Source: Thelonectria olida (Eukaryota; Ascomycota; Sordariomycetes; Hypocreales; Nectriaceae). Taken from it: 54,453 nucleotides of DNA. Positions 12,091 through 22,493 of this stretch are shown piece after piece; position 1 is the first letter of the stretch; each line of letters opens with the position of its first letter. Under the pieces are notes generated by a model, which was not told where the DNA came from, made no database searches, and saw only the letters and a list, made by a program, of their open reading frames with translations. Where the stretch lies: assembly GCA_020736575.1 (NCBI GenBank), contig JAGPYM010000101.1, positions 1-54,453 of the forward strand, given 5' to 3'. The translations under genes and the position numbers were made by a program.

Positions 12091-12479
12091 GGCGACGCTG
12101 TGACAGCAGCAGAGGGTCCCCACTCATGTGGGCACTGGACCTTGTGAACTATGAAGCATTCGAAGCTTGCACGCTCACATAGCTAAATCTTTGCGTTGGT
12201 GGCATCGAACAACTCCTGTGTGGCAATATGTCATCGACCACAGCTTCCAGCAGCAACAGCGACCGTTTCCTTTCACTGATAACCCACAACTTGGATGGAC
12301 CTTCGAGGTATCGCATGCGAGAGATGGCTCTGCTGAATGACTGGCCTGAAGTCATAGTCTCGTCTCCGCATTGTCAACTCTACCATAGCTGCCCGAGGAA
12401 GGGTATAGGTTGGTTCCAATTCCGAACGAAGGGGCACCAGAGCCAGTGTTGCCGGAGGCAAGGAACCTAGCTGTGATAG

Positions 12480-13263
12480 TTGAGCCGGAGCGCCAAAGAA
12501 TCAGTATGCTGAATCACCATTCTTTTGAATTAAATAGGACAGAGGGGGATAATAACGATTTCGAGAGCTAAGGATGTGGACTTTATGGCATGCAACGATG
12601 AAAGCACTTAAAATAAATACTTGGCTTGGCTTATAAATGATCAGCAGGCAGTTCTAGCTCGAACAAGTTATTTAATTGAACACCCAAGTTGGGCAATAAA
12701 GGCTGCAGTCATAGCGACTCGCCGCAATTGCCTTTGCAAGAGGCTGGCTAACTTGACTTACTCTCCTGCTAAGTTACAAGAAGCCCTGTGATTCGCTCCT
12801 ATATCCCGATTCTAGATGATATGTAGATTTGTACTCTTATAATATTTTTATATCCTATGCAGAACATCTTATTGGGGTGGCCATTCAAGTTTTGACTGCC
12901 AATCTAGCCTCTTTCTCAACCTACACCGCCATGATAACATGCCAAGGTAACACAGGGGGCTCCTAGCATATCAGGCGCGTGCACGTAGCGGTTGAGAACT
13001 CATGTGACGGATATTCACATGGAAGCTACCAATCACAACTTCACAATCTTCAAGGACACTTGCTGGTTCGCAAGTGCCCCACCGCACAGCGTCTGTCTAT
13101 AGGATTCGATGCTCCATTTTTGCTCAGCCACTTCTTACTCGAGAGTGCGTGCACATGATGGAAGTGAGATGCAAATCTCAGGTTGCATCCGAGCGTTCCG
13201 GTACCGATATAAGCTGTTCCTGACCATCGAAGAGAGCACCGCAAACTCATAAAATCTCTCGAA
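12480..13263. other. Gene-free stretch
   Basis: No coding region is supported. The sequence is locally AT-rich (about 12500-12870) without the extreme TpA bias of the flanks, and no repeat was recognised. Confidence 0.4.
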
Positions 13264-13539
13264 ATGAAACGGCCCTCATCCTCCCTGATTGATGCGTTGT
13301 ACTACGCCTGGCAGCTGATATTCACGGTGCTCGTCATCTCGATTTTCGTCATCGCTTGGTTAGTCCAGGCGGGGACAATCGAAATGCCCGAGTGGACGAA
13401 GGACCTGGGACGTCTATCACATGATGATCGAACCACGTACACAGCTGTGCTCAGCGTCAGTGTGTGTCTTCTCTTCAGCCTGTCTCTTGTCACAGGCGCC
13501 GCGTTAGTGAGGTCAGAAAGTAGCTCAACATATATGTGA
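13264..13539 (+). CDS. Small hypothetical membrane protein, possibly a fragment
   Basis: A 91-residue ORF with an ATG start begins MKRPSSSLIDALYYAWQLIF. It has two clear hydrophobic segments (about residues 16-37, ending FVIAWLVQAG, and 62-82, VLSVSVCLLFSLSLVTGAAL) separated by a charged loop. I do not recognise a family. Sequence downstream to 14368 is a decayed gene, so this may be the surviving first exon of a longer membrane protein: the GTCAGA near its end could be an old splice donor. Confidence 0.35.
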   Translation: MKRPSSSLIDALYYAWQLIFTVLVISIFVIAWLVQAGTIEMPEWTKDLGRLSHDDRTTYTAVLSVSVCLLFSLSLVTGAALVRSESSSTYM

Positions 13540-13876
13540 TCGAGTTGGTCTCGACAAACGAGTAAGTACGCAGCTTCTTTTCATTCAGCCACGGGTTTAC
13601 TAAAACTCAATGTTAGTTCTTGTCGCAATATTCGATACCACTCAACCGGATCAACAGCCACCTTTTGTGACTCTGTTCTGTTTCAAGACTTGCACGGTCT
13701 TATTCAACTTCGTCACCGCCGGTGAACAGCTCGCTTTAATAATGTCGAATTTACGACAAACATCGACCCAATTATGAAGAACTTCAGCGAGGGAGTTTAT
13801 GCGAAGATTTCATGAGGCCCAGGGCTATACCTCTTTCTACACGACACTAACGATGCGGATGAACACCTGATGAAGC

Positions 13877-14368
13877 ATGCAGATTCGACTTCTTGTCATT
13901 AGCGACGACATTCTCCGGATTCCCTCTCGTGGCATCCCGGAGCATATCACTCGGTAGCCAGTCTTGGAAATCGTGAGCAGGCGAAGTATCGAGAGATCAG
14001 TGGAACATGTGCTAGCCCAGCTAGCTTACGATGTTAACGAGACAATGTATTCATATCAACGACTGTCGGTAGAGTCTTAAGGCTATGTCGAGCCAGACGG
14101 CGAGCATGTAGATGAGTCGGAGTTGAGCGTCTATGAAGACTACTTACTTGGGACAGTTATTTGGCATTGATTTACGATGCAGGCTGGAGTTAGGTTCTTT
14201 ATGGACTATGAAGATGACAAGGTTCCTGTACGAGTCCCAGAATTGAAGCATGCCCAGGCTGGGTCAATGTTATTAATTCGTCTACTTCTATGCAAGTTCA
14301 CTCGAGAATCCGTCACTTCGACACATAATTTGGGTTATTTCTGGGGCTTGCGAGCGCATGATGCCTGA
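13877..14368 (+). pseudogene. Unrecognised gene with three in-frame stop codons
   Basis: One frame runs from an ATG at 13877 (MQIRLLVISDDILRIPSRGI) to a TGA ending at 14368, broken only by TAG (about 13951), TAA (about 14078) and TGA (about 14168). Between the stops the sequence is protein-like, for example RRSIERSVEHVLAQLAYD and FFMDYEDDKVPVRVPELKHA. CAG, CAA and CGA become these stops by single C-to-T changes, which fits light RIP. I do not recognise the family. It could share an ancestor gene with the small membrane ORF at 13264. Confidence 0.5.
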
Positions 14369-14536
14369 AAATTAATGGCCAGCATTACACTTATTGGTTC
14401 TTCTACATACGGGCTATATATATTTACATGTCCGAAAAAAAAACGTCATTTTCACCAGTTCCAGGCCGACAGACTAGTATCTGGGACCCAACTCATTCTC
14501 GTTGAGGTACCGAGCTCGATAATGAGGTGAAAACGT

Positions 14537-15585
14537 TTAGTCGTCGTCCTCATCCTCATCGTCGTCGCCAGACTCCTCCTCGTCGTCGTCACCAGACTCT
14601 TCCTCGTCATCATCGCCAGACTCCTCGTCGTCATCGTTAGACTCCTCATCGTCGTCGTTGGACTCCTCATCGTCATCAGTGGATTGATCGTCGCTAACGA
14701 CGGGGGTCGACTCAGATGCAGCAGTGGTAGCAGCAGGAGTGGCAACAGCCGACGAGGCCGAGCCAGAGCTGGAGCCGGAGCCAGAAGCATCGCAGGTGCC
14801 AACCTTCTCAGGCTCGCTGCCGTCGGTCACACCCTCGAAGTCGACGCACTCCTCATCGACATTGGTGACGGTCATACCCGAGATGCTGGCCGTGTCACCC
14901 ATGTTGGAGTTGATGCCGACAAGAATGTCACCACTGCTAGCCGAGCCTCCCGAGATCTGAACATGGCGCTCAGGCATGTCGTCGCAGTTGCCGCAGCTGC
15001 GGTAGAGCTTGCCGAAGTCTGAGACGGTAAAGTCGTTGATAATGACGGTACCACCACCGTTGTGCTGGATGACCTTGTCGTCGGCACCGGTTGCACCACC
15101 GCCGTTGATGGTCGTAGTCTCTCCGGCCTCCTGGAGCTTGATGCTGAAGGCATCTTCACAGACCGCATCCCACCAGACATTGGTGAGGGTGCATCCACCG
15201 TTACAGTGGACACCTTCGATCTGGTTGGGGCCTATTAAAGGTTCTAAGTCAGCACTGATCTTCAAGATAAATAAGGTCGTACAAGCATACCAATGATGAC
15301 GTTGGAAAGCGAAGCGCCGGCCTCCAAGATGAAGACAGCGTCCGAGTCTCCACCCTCGTCCTGACCGGTGCAAGAAACACCACGGTCGTACATGTAGTTT
15401 CCACCGTCGAAGGATTGGCCGGCAGCAATAGTCATGACAGCATCGAGGACGCTGCTGCCAGAAGCCTCGGGCTGCGCGCGCTTGGCCAAGCTGGCCTTGG
15501 GAGCAGAGGTAACCTGGGGGTTGGCGGGCATGGCGTTAGCGACGCCAAGGGCCATGGAGGCCGCCATGATCATTCGGTACTGCAT
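14537..15585 (-). CDS. Secreted pectate lyase, polysaccharide lyase family 3, with acidic repeat tail
   Basis: This extracellular enzyme cleaves de-esterified pectate by Ca2+-dependent beta-elimination. Two exons (15585-15291 and 15231-14537; intron 15232-15290, GTATGC...AATAG) encode 329 aa. I use the ATG at 15585, which starts a signal peptide ([18 protein letters not shown]). The PL3 core follows: [20 protein letters not shown], then [20 protein letters not shown], then [20 protein letters not shown] with the conserved Lys/Arg region. After GTCDASG comes a Ser/Thr/Ala linker, then six DDDEES-type repeats of 7-8 residues ending in an Asp/Glu run. PL3 enzymes are usually about 240 aa, so the tail is an addition; it may bind Ca2+ or a basic surface (inference). 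Multiple cysteines support a secreted fold. Confidence 0.92.
14539..14694 (-). repeat. In-frame minisatellite coding the acidic pectate-lyase tail
   Basis: Six imperfect tandem units of 21-24 bases encode [14 protein letters not shown] or DDDEEESG. On the plus strand they read as repeated tcgtcgtc/actcctc blocks. Unit number is likely to vary between strains. Confidence 0.8.
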
Positions 15586-15790
15586 CTTGGTAGAGATTGT
15601 GAGGAAGAAGGTTACAGTGAAAAGAGAGAAGAGTTGAGGTATCAAGCCGGCTTGAAACTTTGAAGGCGAAGAAACGAGAGACTAAGCACAGCTTGTCAAA
15701 AGAATGAGATTGATAAGGAATAGGGAAGGAAGTTGCTGGTGAAGAAGATAGGGAACAAAAGAAACAGGCCCAGACGAGACGTCACAGCCC

Positions 15791-15798
15791 TTATATAG
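15791..15798 (-). promoter_or_regulatory. TATA box of the pectate lyase gene
   Basis: On the minus strand the sequence reads CTATATAA, about 205 bases before the ATG at 15585. It is followed by a pyrimidine-rich leader, a common fungal core-promoter arrangement for strongly expressed secreted enzymes. Confidence 0.5.
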
Positions 15799-15799
15799 A

Positions 15800-18383
15800 T
15801 CATGTCACTGTTTTCCTGTTATTCGTGGCCACGCAATGTCATTTTGGATTAATAGGGTCCCACGACAAGCTTGCGCGTAAACATTCGCCTACGGCCCGCT
15901 ATTTGAAACGGCGTAATTCCTAATTGACATAAGCAATAAGGCCTGTTTCAGTGACATAAAAGGCCACCTATCAGACATGGGTTTCAACCATCGGATCCCT
16001 GTTGTCCTGGTCGCAGAATAGCAAACTCCACCTGGAATAATACCCCCTAAAACACCACCCTTCTGAGGCGCTGGGAGCATCTTGACAATTGTCCAACGCT
16101 GAAACAAAATCCCCACTAATGGGCCAATGTATTCCAAGGTTATTGTTAAGATTCTGGGTATGCTTGTGGACCGGGCCAACTCCACCTAACAAAACTCCCG
16201 GTGTCAAGTGTAAAGAGTTTCCCTGCAGGTGAATCGAGTGGCTGGAAGTCTTTACCCAGATGGTCGGTGCAATTGTATCTACATAGGTAGGTATGTAGAG
16301 ACTCCAAAGATCTGAGCAGCTGGGCGACGTGCAGATAAGACAAAGCTCGTCCTTTTTACCAACCAATTCGTGGTAGAGAGCCCATCCCCTATCGCCCATC
16401 TGACAGCGCGATACCCCCGGTAAAGGAAGAATGGTCTCGTCTGACTTGGTGTCAATACCTTTCCTTGTATCTTTACCGATATCCCGAAGTTCCTCCACTA
16501 CAGCGCGACGCTCACCGGGGCACCCTGAGCGGCTCTCCAGTGTTTTCCCATCACTGAAACGCGCCCCTTATTTAGGGGTATCAATCACAATTACACATTG
16601 CCGTTTTTTGTCTCCTATGTTGTGGTCTGTGGGCTAATTACCAGTGTGTGATTATTGCACAGCTCTGTAAGATAGGCAAAAAGCTAAACTAGATCGCGAG
16701 ACCATTGCCAGTGTGTGGAAGTTTGTGCTCTCTCAGCACCAGAGCTGAACTTGCCGACATCATTGCAAGCGGAAATACCAGTCCTTCTTGGCGTTTCGCT
16801 TGGCGTCCGCTGTCACCCTGGCCAAGGGCTGCGTGGCGGGGAATAGGTATGTCACTGCTGTGCTCCGTAAGGGGCATTGCAATGTCGGCTCGCAATCATC
16901 TTGGATCTACAGGGGCACAAATGCTCGGTGTGGAAATTTCCCGAAAGCCCGTCGTTGACCGTTGCGGGAATGGGCTATTAGACGTCCCAAAAAACAAGAC
17001 CATGTCACCCATTAGAGAGAACAGCCTAGAGGATGGCACCGGGATAACGCGTTGCAAGTAATCAAGAACTGAGCTTTTTGGGCAAGATCAGCCACCAAAT
17101 TGGCGGGATCATAGTCTGACAGTAGGCATCAAGTGGAAGTATCTTCATGATCATGTCCGGCTTGTTACGTATGGCCGCGGTCTTTGTTAGGAAGCTACCA
17201 AGTCGAGTTCCTCTCTAACAAGAGCATGAAGAGGGAAACTGCCAGGTTGTTGTGGAGTTTGGAGCATCTAGGCATCAGGGTTAGTTATGATTGACTACCT
17301 CAAGGATGTATTTGGCCAAGTTCTGCCGGTAGTTCCGCTTGTTACTGGCAACATCAAAGACTCCCTCGCGTCTAATCGACCATGCATTGGCATCGATAAC
17401 TCTAATATTTTAGATTATTAACTCCGTAGTAGTAGTATCGGTTAAACGCCATCGCAATATATCTTCACCTCTCGCTGGCGTTCCTGGGCTCTCCGATACC
17501 GACAGAAATATTATGAAGGCTATCTGCAGGGTAACTCTTTTTAGCAAGTGGCTTCGCAAGTAGAAGCTATTGAGTTACTTGATATCAGTTACGTCCATAT
17601 TAATATTAGCGTATGCACAGACTGGGTTCGCTCAATACCATAGAAGGGCTTTATGATTTACGATTTAGAATAACAGATTTACAAACCTAGTAGAGTTACT
17701 ATATAGGATAACAAGTATTAAACGTGCTGAAGCTAATAAGAACAGGATTCTCTTTGTTGGAATGTCTCAGTCAGCCTTAGCCCCAAGATGTAGCACTGAG
17801 CCCCCTACCGATTACGTCGTAACCACCGTCAACGTCGTTTCGACTACGGAGAATCACAATTTGGGCGAGTCCCGGAAACGGCACAGTTCGTCACCCACTC
17901 CCCTATTCGACGGTCTCAATCCAAGCCTGACTTCCTCGCCCCCAAGCAACGGTCATGGGTTAGTGGTGTCGACGTGCTCATTGTTTTACCACAAGTCTGA
18001 AGCATCATTTCCTCCAAGTTATTGGAGTGTCTGTCACACAAATTGCGATTAATAAGGAGTATGCGAGTCTATTGCTAGAGAAAGGTTGCCCACCTGCATC
18101 TAAATCTACCCCTATGTCCACATCGCGTGCATCAGCTACGCACAACATGCATCAACACAACTCACCAACAATCGAGGTCTTGAGAAACCTGAAACTAGGC
18201 CACCGCTTGCGCTGCGTTACGCGCTGCTGGCGGTGGGCAAGGCACGGCTGGTGGCGCTGACTATCGCACTGCTGGCACTTCGCACAGCCGTGCTCAGCGC
18301 CAGCAAAACAGTGCTAAACGTGGGTAAAGTACTGCTGAGCCTAGTACCTTCACTATTGCACCTCGGGTTCGGCGTGTCCTCCT
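15800..18383. other. Gene-poor stretch without supported genes
   Basis: Several ORFs of 60-175 codons occur, the longest on the minus strand at 15971-16498, but none shows a recognisable domain, splice structure or protein-like composition. The region 17300-17760 is moderately AT-rich. The 18220-18350 part is unusually GC-rich and repetitive. I see no RNA gene. It may hold unannotated small genes or decayed sequence. Confidence 0.4.
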
Positions 18384-20530
18384 TCAGAGCCGATCCGTTG
18401 CCAAACCGGTTCCCTTCTTTAGGATCTCGACATAACCCAGACTCAAATCAGCCGGTGCGTCGTCGAAAGACGTGCCGTTGGCGCACATGACGCCGTTCCA
18501 CTCCCCAAACTTGGGCTTGTTGATGGAACGCCTCTTGCTCTTGGATGGGAGCAGCGGCGATGGCTCGGTCGCAACCTCGCAGTTGTCGCTCATAGTGTAC
18601 AGGTTCAGGCAAATCGCGAGGGCGTACAGCTCGGCGTTCAAGAGATTCCACTCGGTCTCCCCCTTGATAAACACGCCGTAACGACCCATTGGCCGATGTG
18701 AAGCTTGGTCTTGTCTTTCTGGTGCGTCCACATTTCGATGGCCTTTTCGGCTGCCTCAGGTGCCTCCATCAAATTGGGCCAGACGTCTTGTATATCCATC
18801 TCCTCTTTTGAGATAGATGCCCCATTGGTGTACACAAGTATCTGCCTCGGGGATATTTTTCTTCAGGTACGTATTGTCCAACATGATTAAGACTCACCCC
18901 TGGTCGTCTAGGAGGTCGCTCCCCTCGAAGTCGACGCCGCCCATCAGCTAATTGATCGTCAAGTCCTCGAACTTTCCAGGCGTCCCGGTCGGCTTGAAGT
19001 TAGCGCAACGGTTGTTGATCCTTCTGAGCTATTCAAAGAAGTCGTTTTTGATCTTCGTGCTCCAGTAGGTGGCCCAGCATCCGCTCCTCGCTCTTAGGCG
19101 AATGTTTTTCAGGTTGAGCCAACACTTCACCGCTCCGCCATCATAGAGGATGAGGAAGTCGTCGCAGCCGTCTCCGTCGAGGTCTGCAAACTTGACCTTG
19201 CTCCCTGGCTCTCCAACGCCTGGCGAGATGGTGATGCCATCCTGCCAGACGCGTGTGCAGCACTTTCCCGCCTTTCCATCGCCGTTAATGTCGCGCAGTC
19301 TTGCCGCATCAAAAGGCATGCCCGCCAGACCGGGCGTAATAGTCACGGCAGTCTCCCAGTTCTTCTTCTTGCTATCATTGCCGCTGTTGTGCGTGTTGCG
19401 CGCCCATTTGACGGTGCCGCCGCTGCAGACGATGACGTAGTCAACACAGCCGTCGCCATCGATGTCCCCGAAGTGCGCTTTATCCCTCGACGCCAGACCC
19501 GTTGCCCACTTGGAGTCGAGGCTTTCAAACTTGCATCCGTTGTGGATATCCTTCCACACTTTAGCGGTGCCGTCCAAGTACAGTATTGACGTCTGCCAGA
19601 CGAATCATGTCTCCCGTAATGGACGACCAGTCCGAGCTGATCTTGCCGATGCTCGTCCAGTCGTTAGGCTTGCCTCCGTTGATACAGGCCCGTACTGTGC
19701 CGTCCTTGTCAGCGACGATGCAATCAGCAATGCCGTTGCCGTTGAGATCAGCCAAAATCACTTTATCACGGCTGCTGTTGTCAACGGGCAAGCGGATGCT
19801 GCTGACAGCCTCCCACGTGCGAAAACCCTGAAAGACGGTGCCTTTCTTGTCCCAGATCTTGCCATGGGAGGTTCCTATCTCGCTGTTACCGTCCGCAGAG
19901 TTTCCAATGCCCATGCGTGGTGCTTCCTTGCAGGTCACCCTTACAGGGCCCTTTAACAAACCACGAGAATCGGCTTCAAGGATGGCCTTGAGCCAAGCAT
20001 TGGCCATCCCGTAGCCCTTGTCGTTGGGGTGCTTTGCATCCGCAAGGCCACCAACGGTGATATGGATGGGAACTGGAAGAATCTTCTTTCCTTGCTGTTG
20101 CCTTAGTTCAATGAGGGACTCGAGTTGCGGATTGAAATTGTCAGTGTTGGGTTGCATCACGGGGGCAACAAGGAGAGCGACGTCAAGGGGCGCTTTGGAA
20201 TAGGCCGTCGATAATACTCCTCGTGATGTCGAGGGCGATATCAAGGTCGACGTTCTCATCTATGTTGTTTGTACCAGCATGCAAAAGGACGACGTTGGGG
20301 CGGGCTTTGATGGACAACTTCCAGTATTCGTTGATGTTGGTCACATGCTTTCCGCTCTGTCCCTCGTGGTTATTATTGGGCATGTCGCCGTCTTGCAGTG
20401 TGCCAATCATGTCGACGGTAATGTCGTCGTTCATGCCTTGGCACAGGAGTTTCTCACGGAGTGGGCCTCGGTAGCCAACAGCATTCCCGATAGATCATTG
20501 CGCGGAACCACGGATAGCGATTGGGTAGTT
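18384..20530 (-). pseudogene. SGNH/GDSL esterase with FG-GAP (VCBS) repeats, decayed
   Basis: Read from 20530 downwards, the first part matches SGNH hydrolases: GYRGPLREKL, VDMIGTLQDGDM and block III LLHAGTNNID. After a frame change at about 20185-20195 come LLVAPVMQPN and block V DAKHPNDKGYGMANAW, which retains the Asp/His pair. The expected N-terminal GDS serine block is degenerate and followed by an in-frame TGA (about 20490). FG-GAP/VCBS repeats come next: VILADLNGNGIADCIV, FGDIDGDGCVDYVI, LRDINGDGKAG and FADLDGDGCDDFLI. Another frame break and apparent deletion lie near 19560-19580. The tail to 18384 is open but scattered over frames (one piece is YGVFIKGETEWNLLNAELYA) and I do not recognise it. 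Intact relatives are secreted carbohydrate esterase-like proteins. This copy needs at least two frame repairs and removal of stops. Confidence 0.7.
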
Positions 20531-21290
20531 GAAAGTTAGGCGGGCAGGGCGTAGATCAAGAGCAAGGGGACACAGGGGATAGTCAGCTTGGGGCCTCGAG
20601 TGACAGTTTTGCAAGATCCAAATGGCGACCGAAAAGCATCGAAACCTCGGGCCCTCCTAATCTCTCTCAGCTAGAAGAGTTTCCTCGATGAAATGGCCAT
20701 AGCTGTACTCGGTCAAATCTCTTTCAACGCCGTGGATTTGTGTAACACGAGGAAGTGCGATCTTTGCGAGAAGAAGTCAGAGTTCCGAGCAAGGTGTGCG
20801 ACAAAACTAACTAAGTATCTATTATTGCAGCGATGCTCAGACGGCAGATGGACTGAGAGCTCAGAGAGACGAGGCCCGGAGGACCAATCGCGAAGTCGGC
20901 GTCGATGATAGAAGAGGTGGTCGATAATAATGGAAATCATACTATGTACATATGGACCTGGTCCACAGAAAATATGGAAGGCGCCGCAAGGCTTAGCAGC
21001 TGCCCGCTGTGAATCAGTGCCCCGGTGAGTCAATACGCCGGGCGCCATCCATGGAAGGCTCTTTCCTTTTCCACAACAAAAGCATCCCGTCACGGATATC
21101 GAGGTGAACTTTTATTCCGGGTTCCTCTTATATGACTCGGGACAGAGCAGCCATCCATTCCTTCACTCCCACACAACCTTAACCCAACGACATTCGACGC
21201 CCTTAAAAACCCCCAATTGACAAGACGCAATATTCAGAGGCCACAATCACCACATTCGCATCCGTATTCACATTCTGCAGCTCGTCGTCA
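20531..21290. other. Intergenic region upstream of the MBL-fold gene
   Basis: No gene is supported. The last 200 bases before 21291 are C-rich on the plus strand with CAAC/CCACA stretches, as in many fungal 5' leaders. A weak TATATG lies near 21130. Confidence 0.4.
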
Positions 21291-22250
21291 ATGGCATCCT
21301 TCGCAACCCCGCTTCCTCAATCAACGCGCTCCGAGGTCTTAGAGTGGCGCTTCCCAAAGCCACACAACAACTACGTCTTGACGGGCAAATCTCGCGCAGC
21401 ATGGCACACCTCGTTTGTCATTCCCCAGCTCAACCTGCTTCTCGATGCTGGCCTTTGCGTCAACAAGCTGCGGCCCAAGCACGTCTTCATCACCCACGGC
21501 CACAGTGATCACACTCTCCTCTCGCCCGCCTTTGTCAAACGCGAAGACCCGCCCGATATCTTCTGCCCGGCTGAGATGCGCAAGGTGTTTGATGACTTCA
21601 TCCTGGCCAACACAATGCTGAATCTTGGCGGCCTGATCGAGCCCTCCGCCAGTGACCGCTCCGAGGAGCCAAACGGAGCCGACGAGCCTCTAGAGAACGA
21701 TTGGCTCAACACCCACATCACACATCCCGTGCGCCACGGAGACGTCGTTCCGCTGAGAAGGCTCAAGAATATCACTGCCACCGTCTTCGACTGCGACCAC
21801 TCAGTACCATGCGTGGGCTACGTCTTCAGCACCACATCCCATCGTTTGAAGCCAGAATACAGCTCTCTCAAGGGACCCCAACTCAAGGCTCTACGCCAGT
21901 CTGGCGCAACTATCACGAATGAGCACTGCACACCCATCTTCGCCTTCTTGGGAGATACCACAGCCGCAACCTTGGCTGCCGAGCCCGAATGGCTACGAAA
22001 CGGGATTCCAGTGGTCATTACGGAATGCAGCTTCCTCCACGAAGAGCACAGGATGCAGGCTGAACGTACGAAACACACGCTCTGGAGCGACCTAGAGAAG
22101 GTGGTTCGGAAGTGGCCCGCCACGACGTTTGTCATTACCCATTTTAGCCTCCGGTACAGCCAGGACGAGATACGTCGTTTCTTTACGGAAATGGACCACC
22201 CACCTGAGAATATCGTCGTTTGGGTCGACGGAGAGGACGTGGAGCAGTAG
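21291..22250 (+). CDS. Metallo-beta-lactamase-fold protein, RNase Z-like
   Basis: This 319-aa intronless ORF starts at a clear ATG. It has the zinc-binding motif THGHSDH (His69, His71, Asp73, His74) preceded by SFVIPQLNLLLDAG. Later ligand-bearing segments are DCDHSVPCVGYVF, FLGDTTAATLA, ITECSFLHEEH and ITHFSLRYS, in the order expected for tRNase Z-type metallo-beta-lactamases. RNase Z enzymes remove tRNA 3' trailers, but short members like this one often have unproven nuclease roles. It lacks the long N-terminal half of the main fungal tRNase Z, so it is probably an auxiliary hydrolase. No signal peptide is seen, so it is likely cytosolic or nuclear. It is convergent with the S28 peptidase gene. 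Confidence 0.85.
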   Translation: MASFATPLPQSTRSEVLEWRFPKPHNNYVLTGKSRAAWHTSFVIPQLNLLLDAGLCVNKLRPKHVFITHGHSDHTLLSPAFVKREDPPDIFCPAEMRKVFDDFILANTMLNLGGLIEPSASDRSEEPNGADEPLENDWLNTHITHPVRHGDVVPLRRLKNITATVFDCDHSVPCVGYVFSTTSHRLKPEYSSLKGPQLKALRQSGATITNEHCTPIFAFLGDTTAATLAAEPEWLRNGIPVVITECSFLHEEHRMQAERTKHTLWSDLEKVVRKWPATTFVITHFSLRYSQDEIRRFFTEMDHPPENIVVWVDGEDVEQ

Positions 22251-22493
22251 ACGATTGCGCAGTTGGCGCTTAACGAGATGGAGTTTTGTACCCAATAAGC
22301 GTGAAGCAGCGCCAACAAAGGTTGCGACGACTGAATCACTATCTACATATATTAGGACAAGCATTGAAAGCGAAATAAACGCATAGTCAGGTCACTTGAT
22401 AAAGCGTTCCTGCTAAACTACCTAATGAGTATATCCAATTCAAGCACATGCTATGGGTTTTCTACATAAGTCATTCAAAACTGAACATCAGAT

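Noticed and set aside
15971..16498. 175-codon minus-strand ORF in the gap after pectate lyase
   Set aside because: It has no recognisable domain, its composition is not protein-like, it overlaps other chance ORFs, and it has no promoter or splice support.
17762..18260. Short plus-strand ORFs (96, 77 and 85 codons)
   Set aside because: They have low-complexity Ser/Pro/Thr or Arg/Leu composition from the GC-rich patch and no motif. They are probably chance or decayed sequence.
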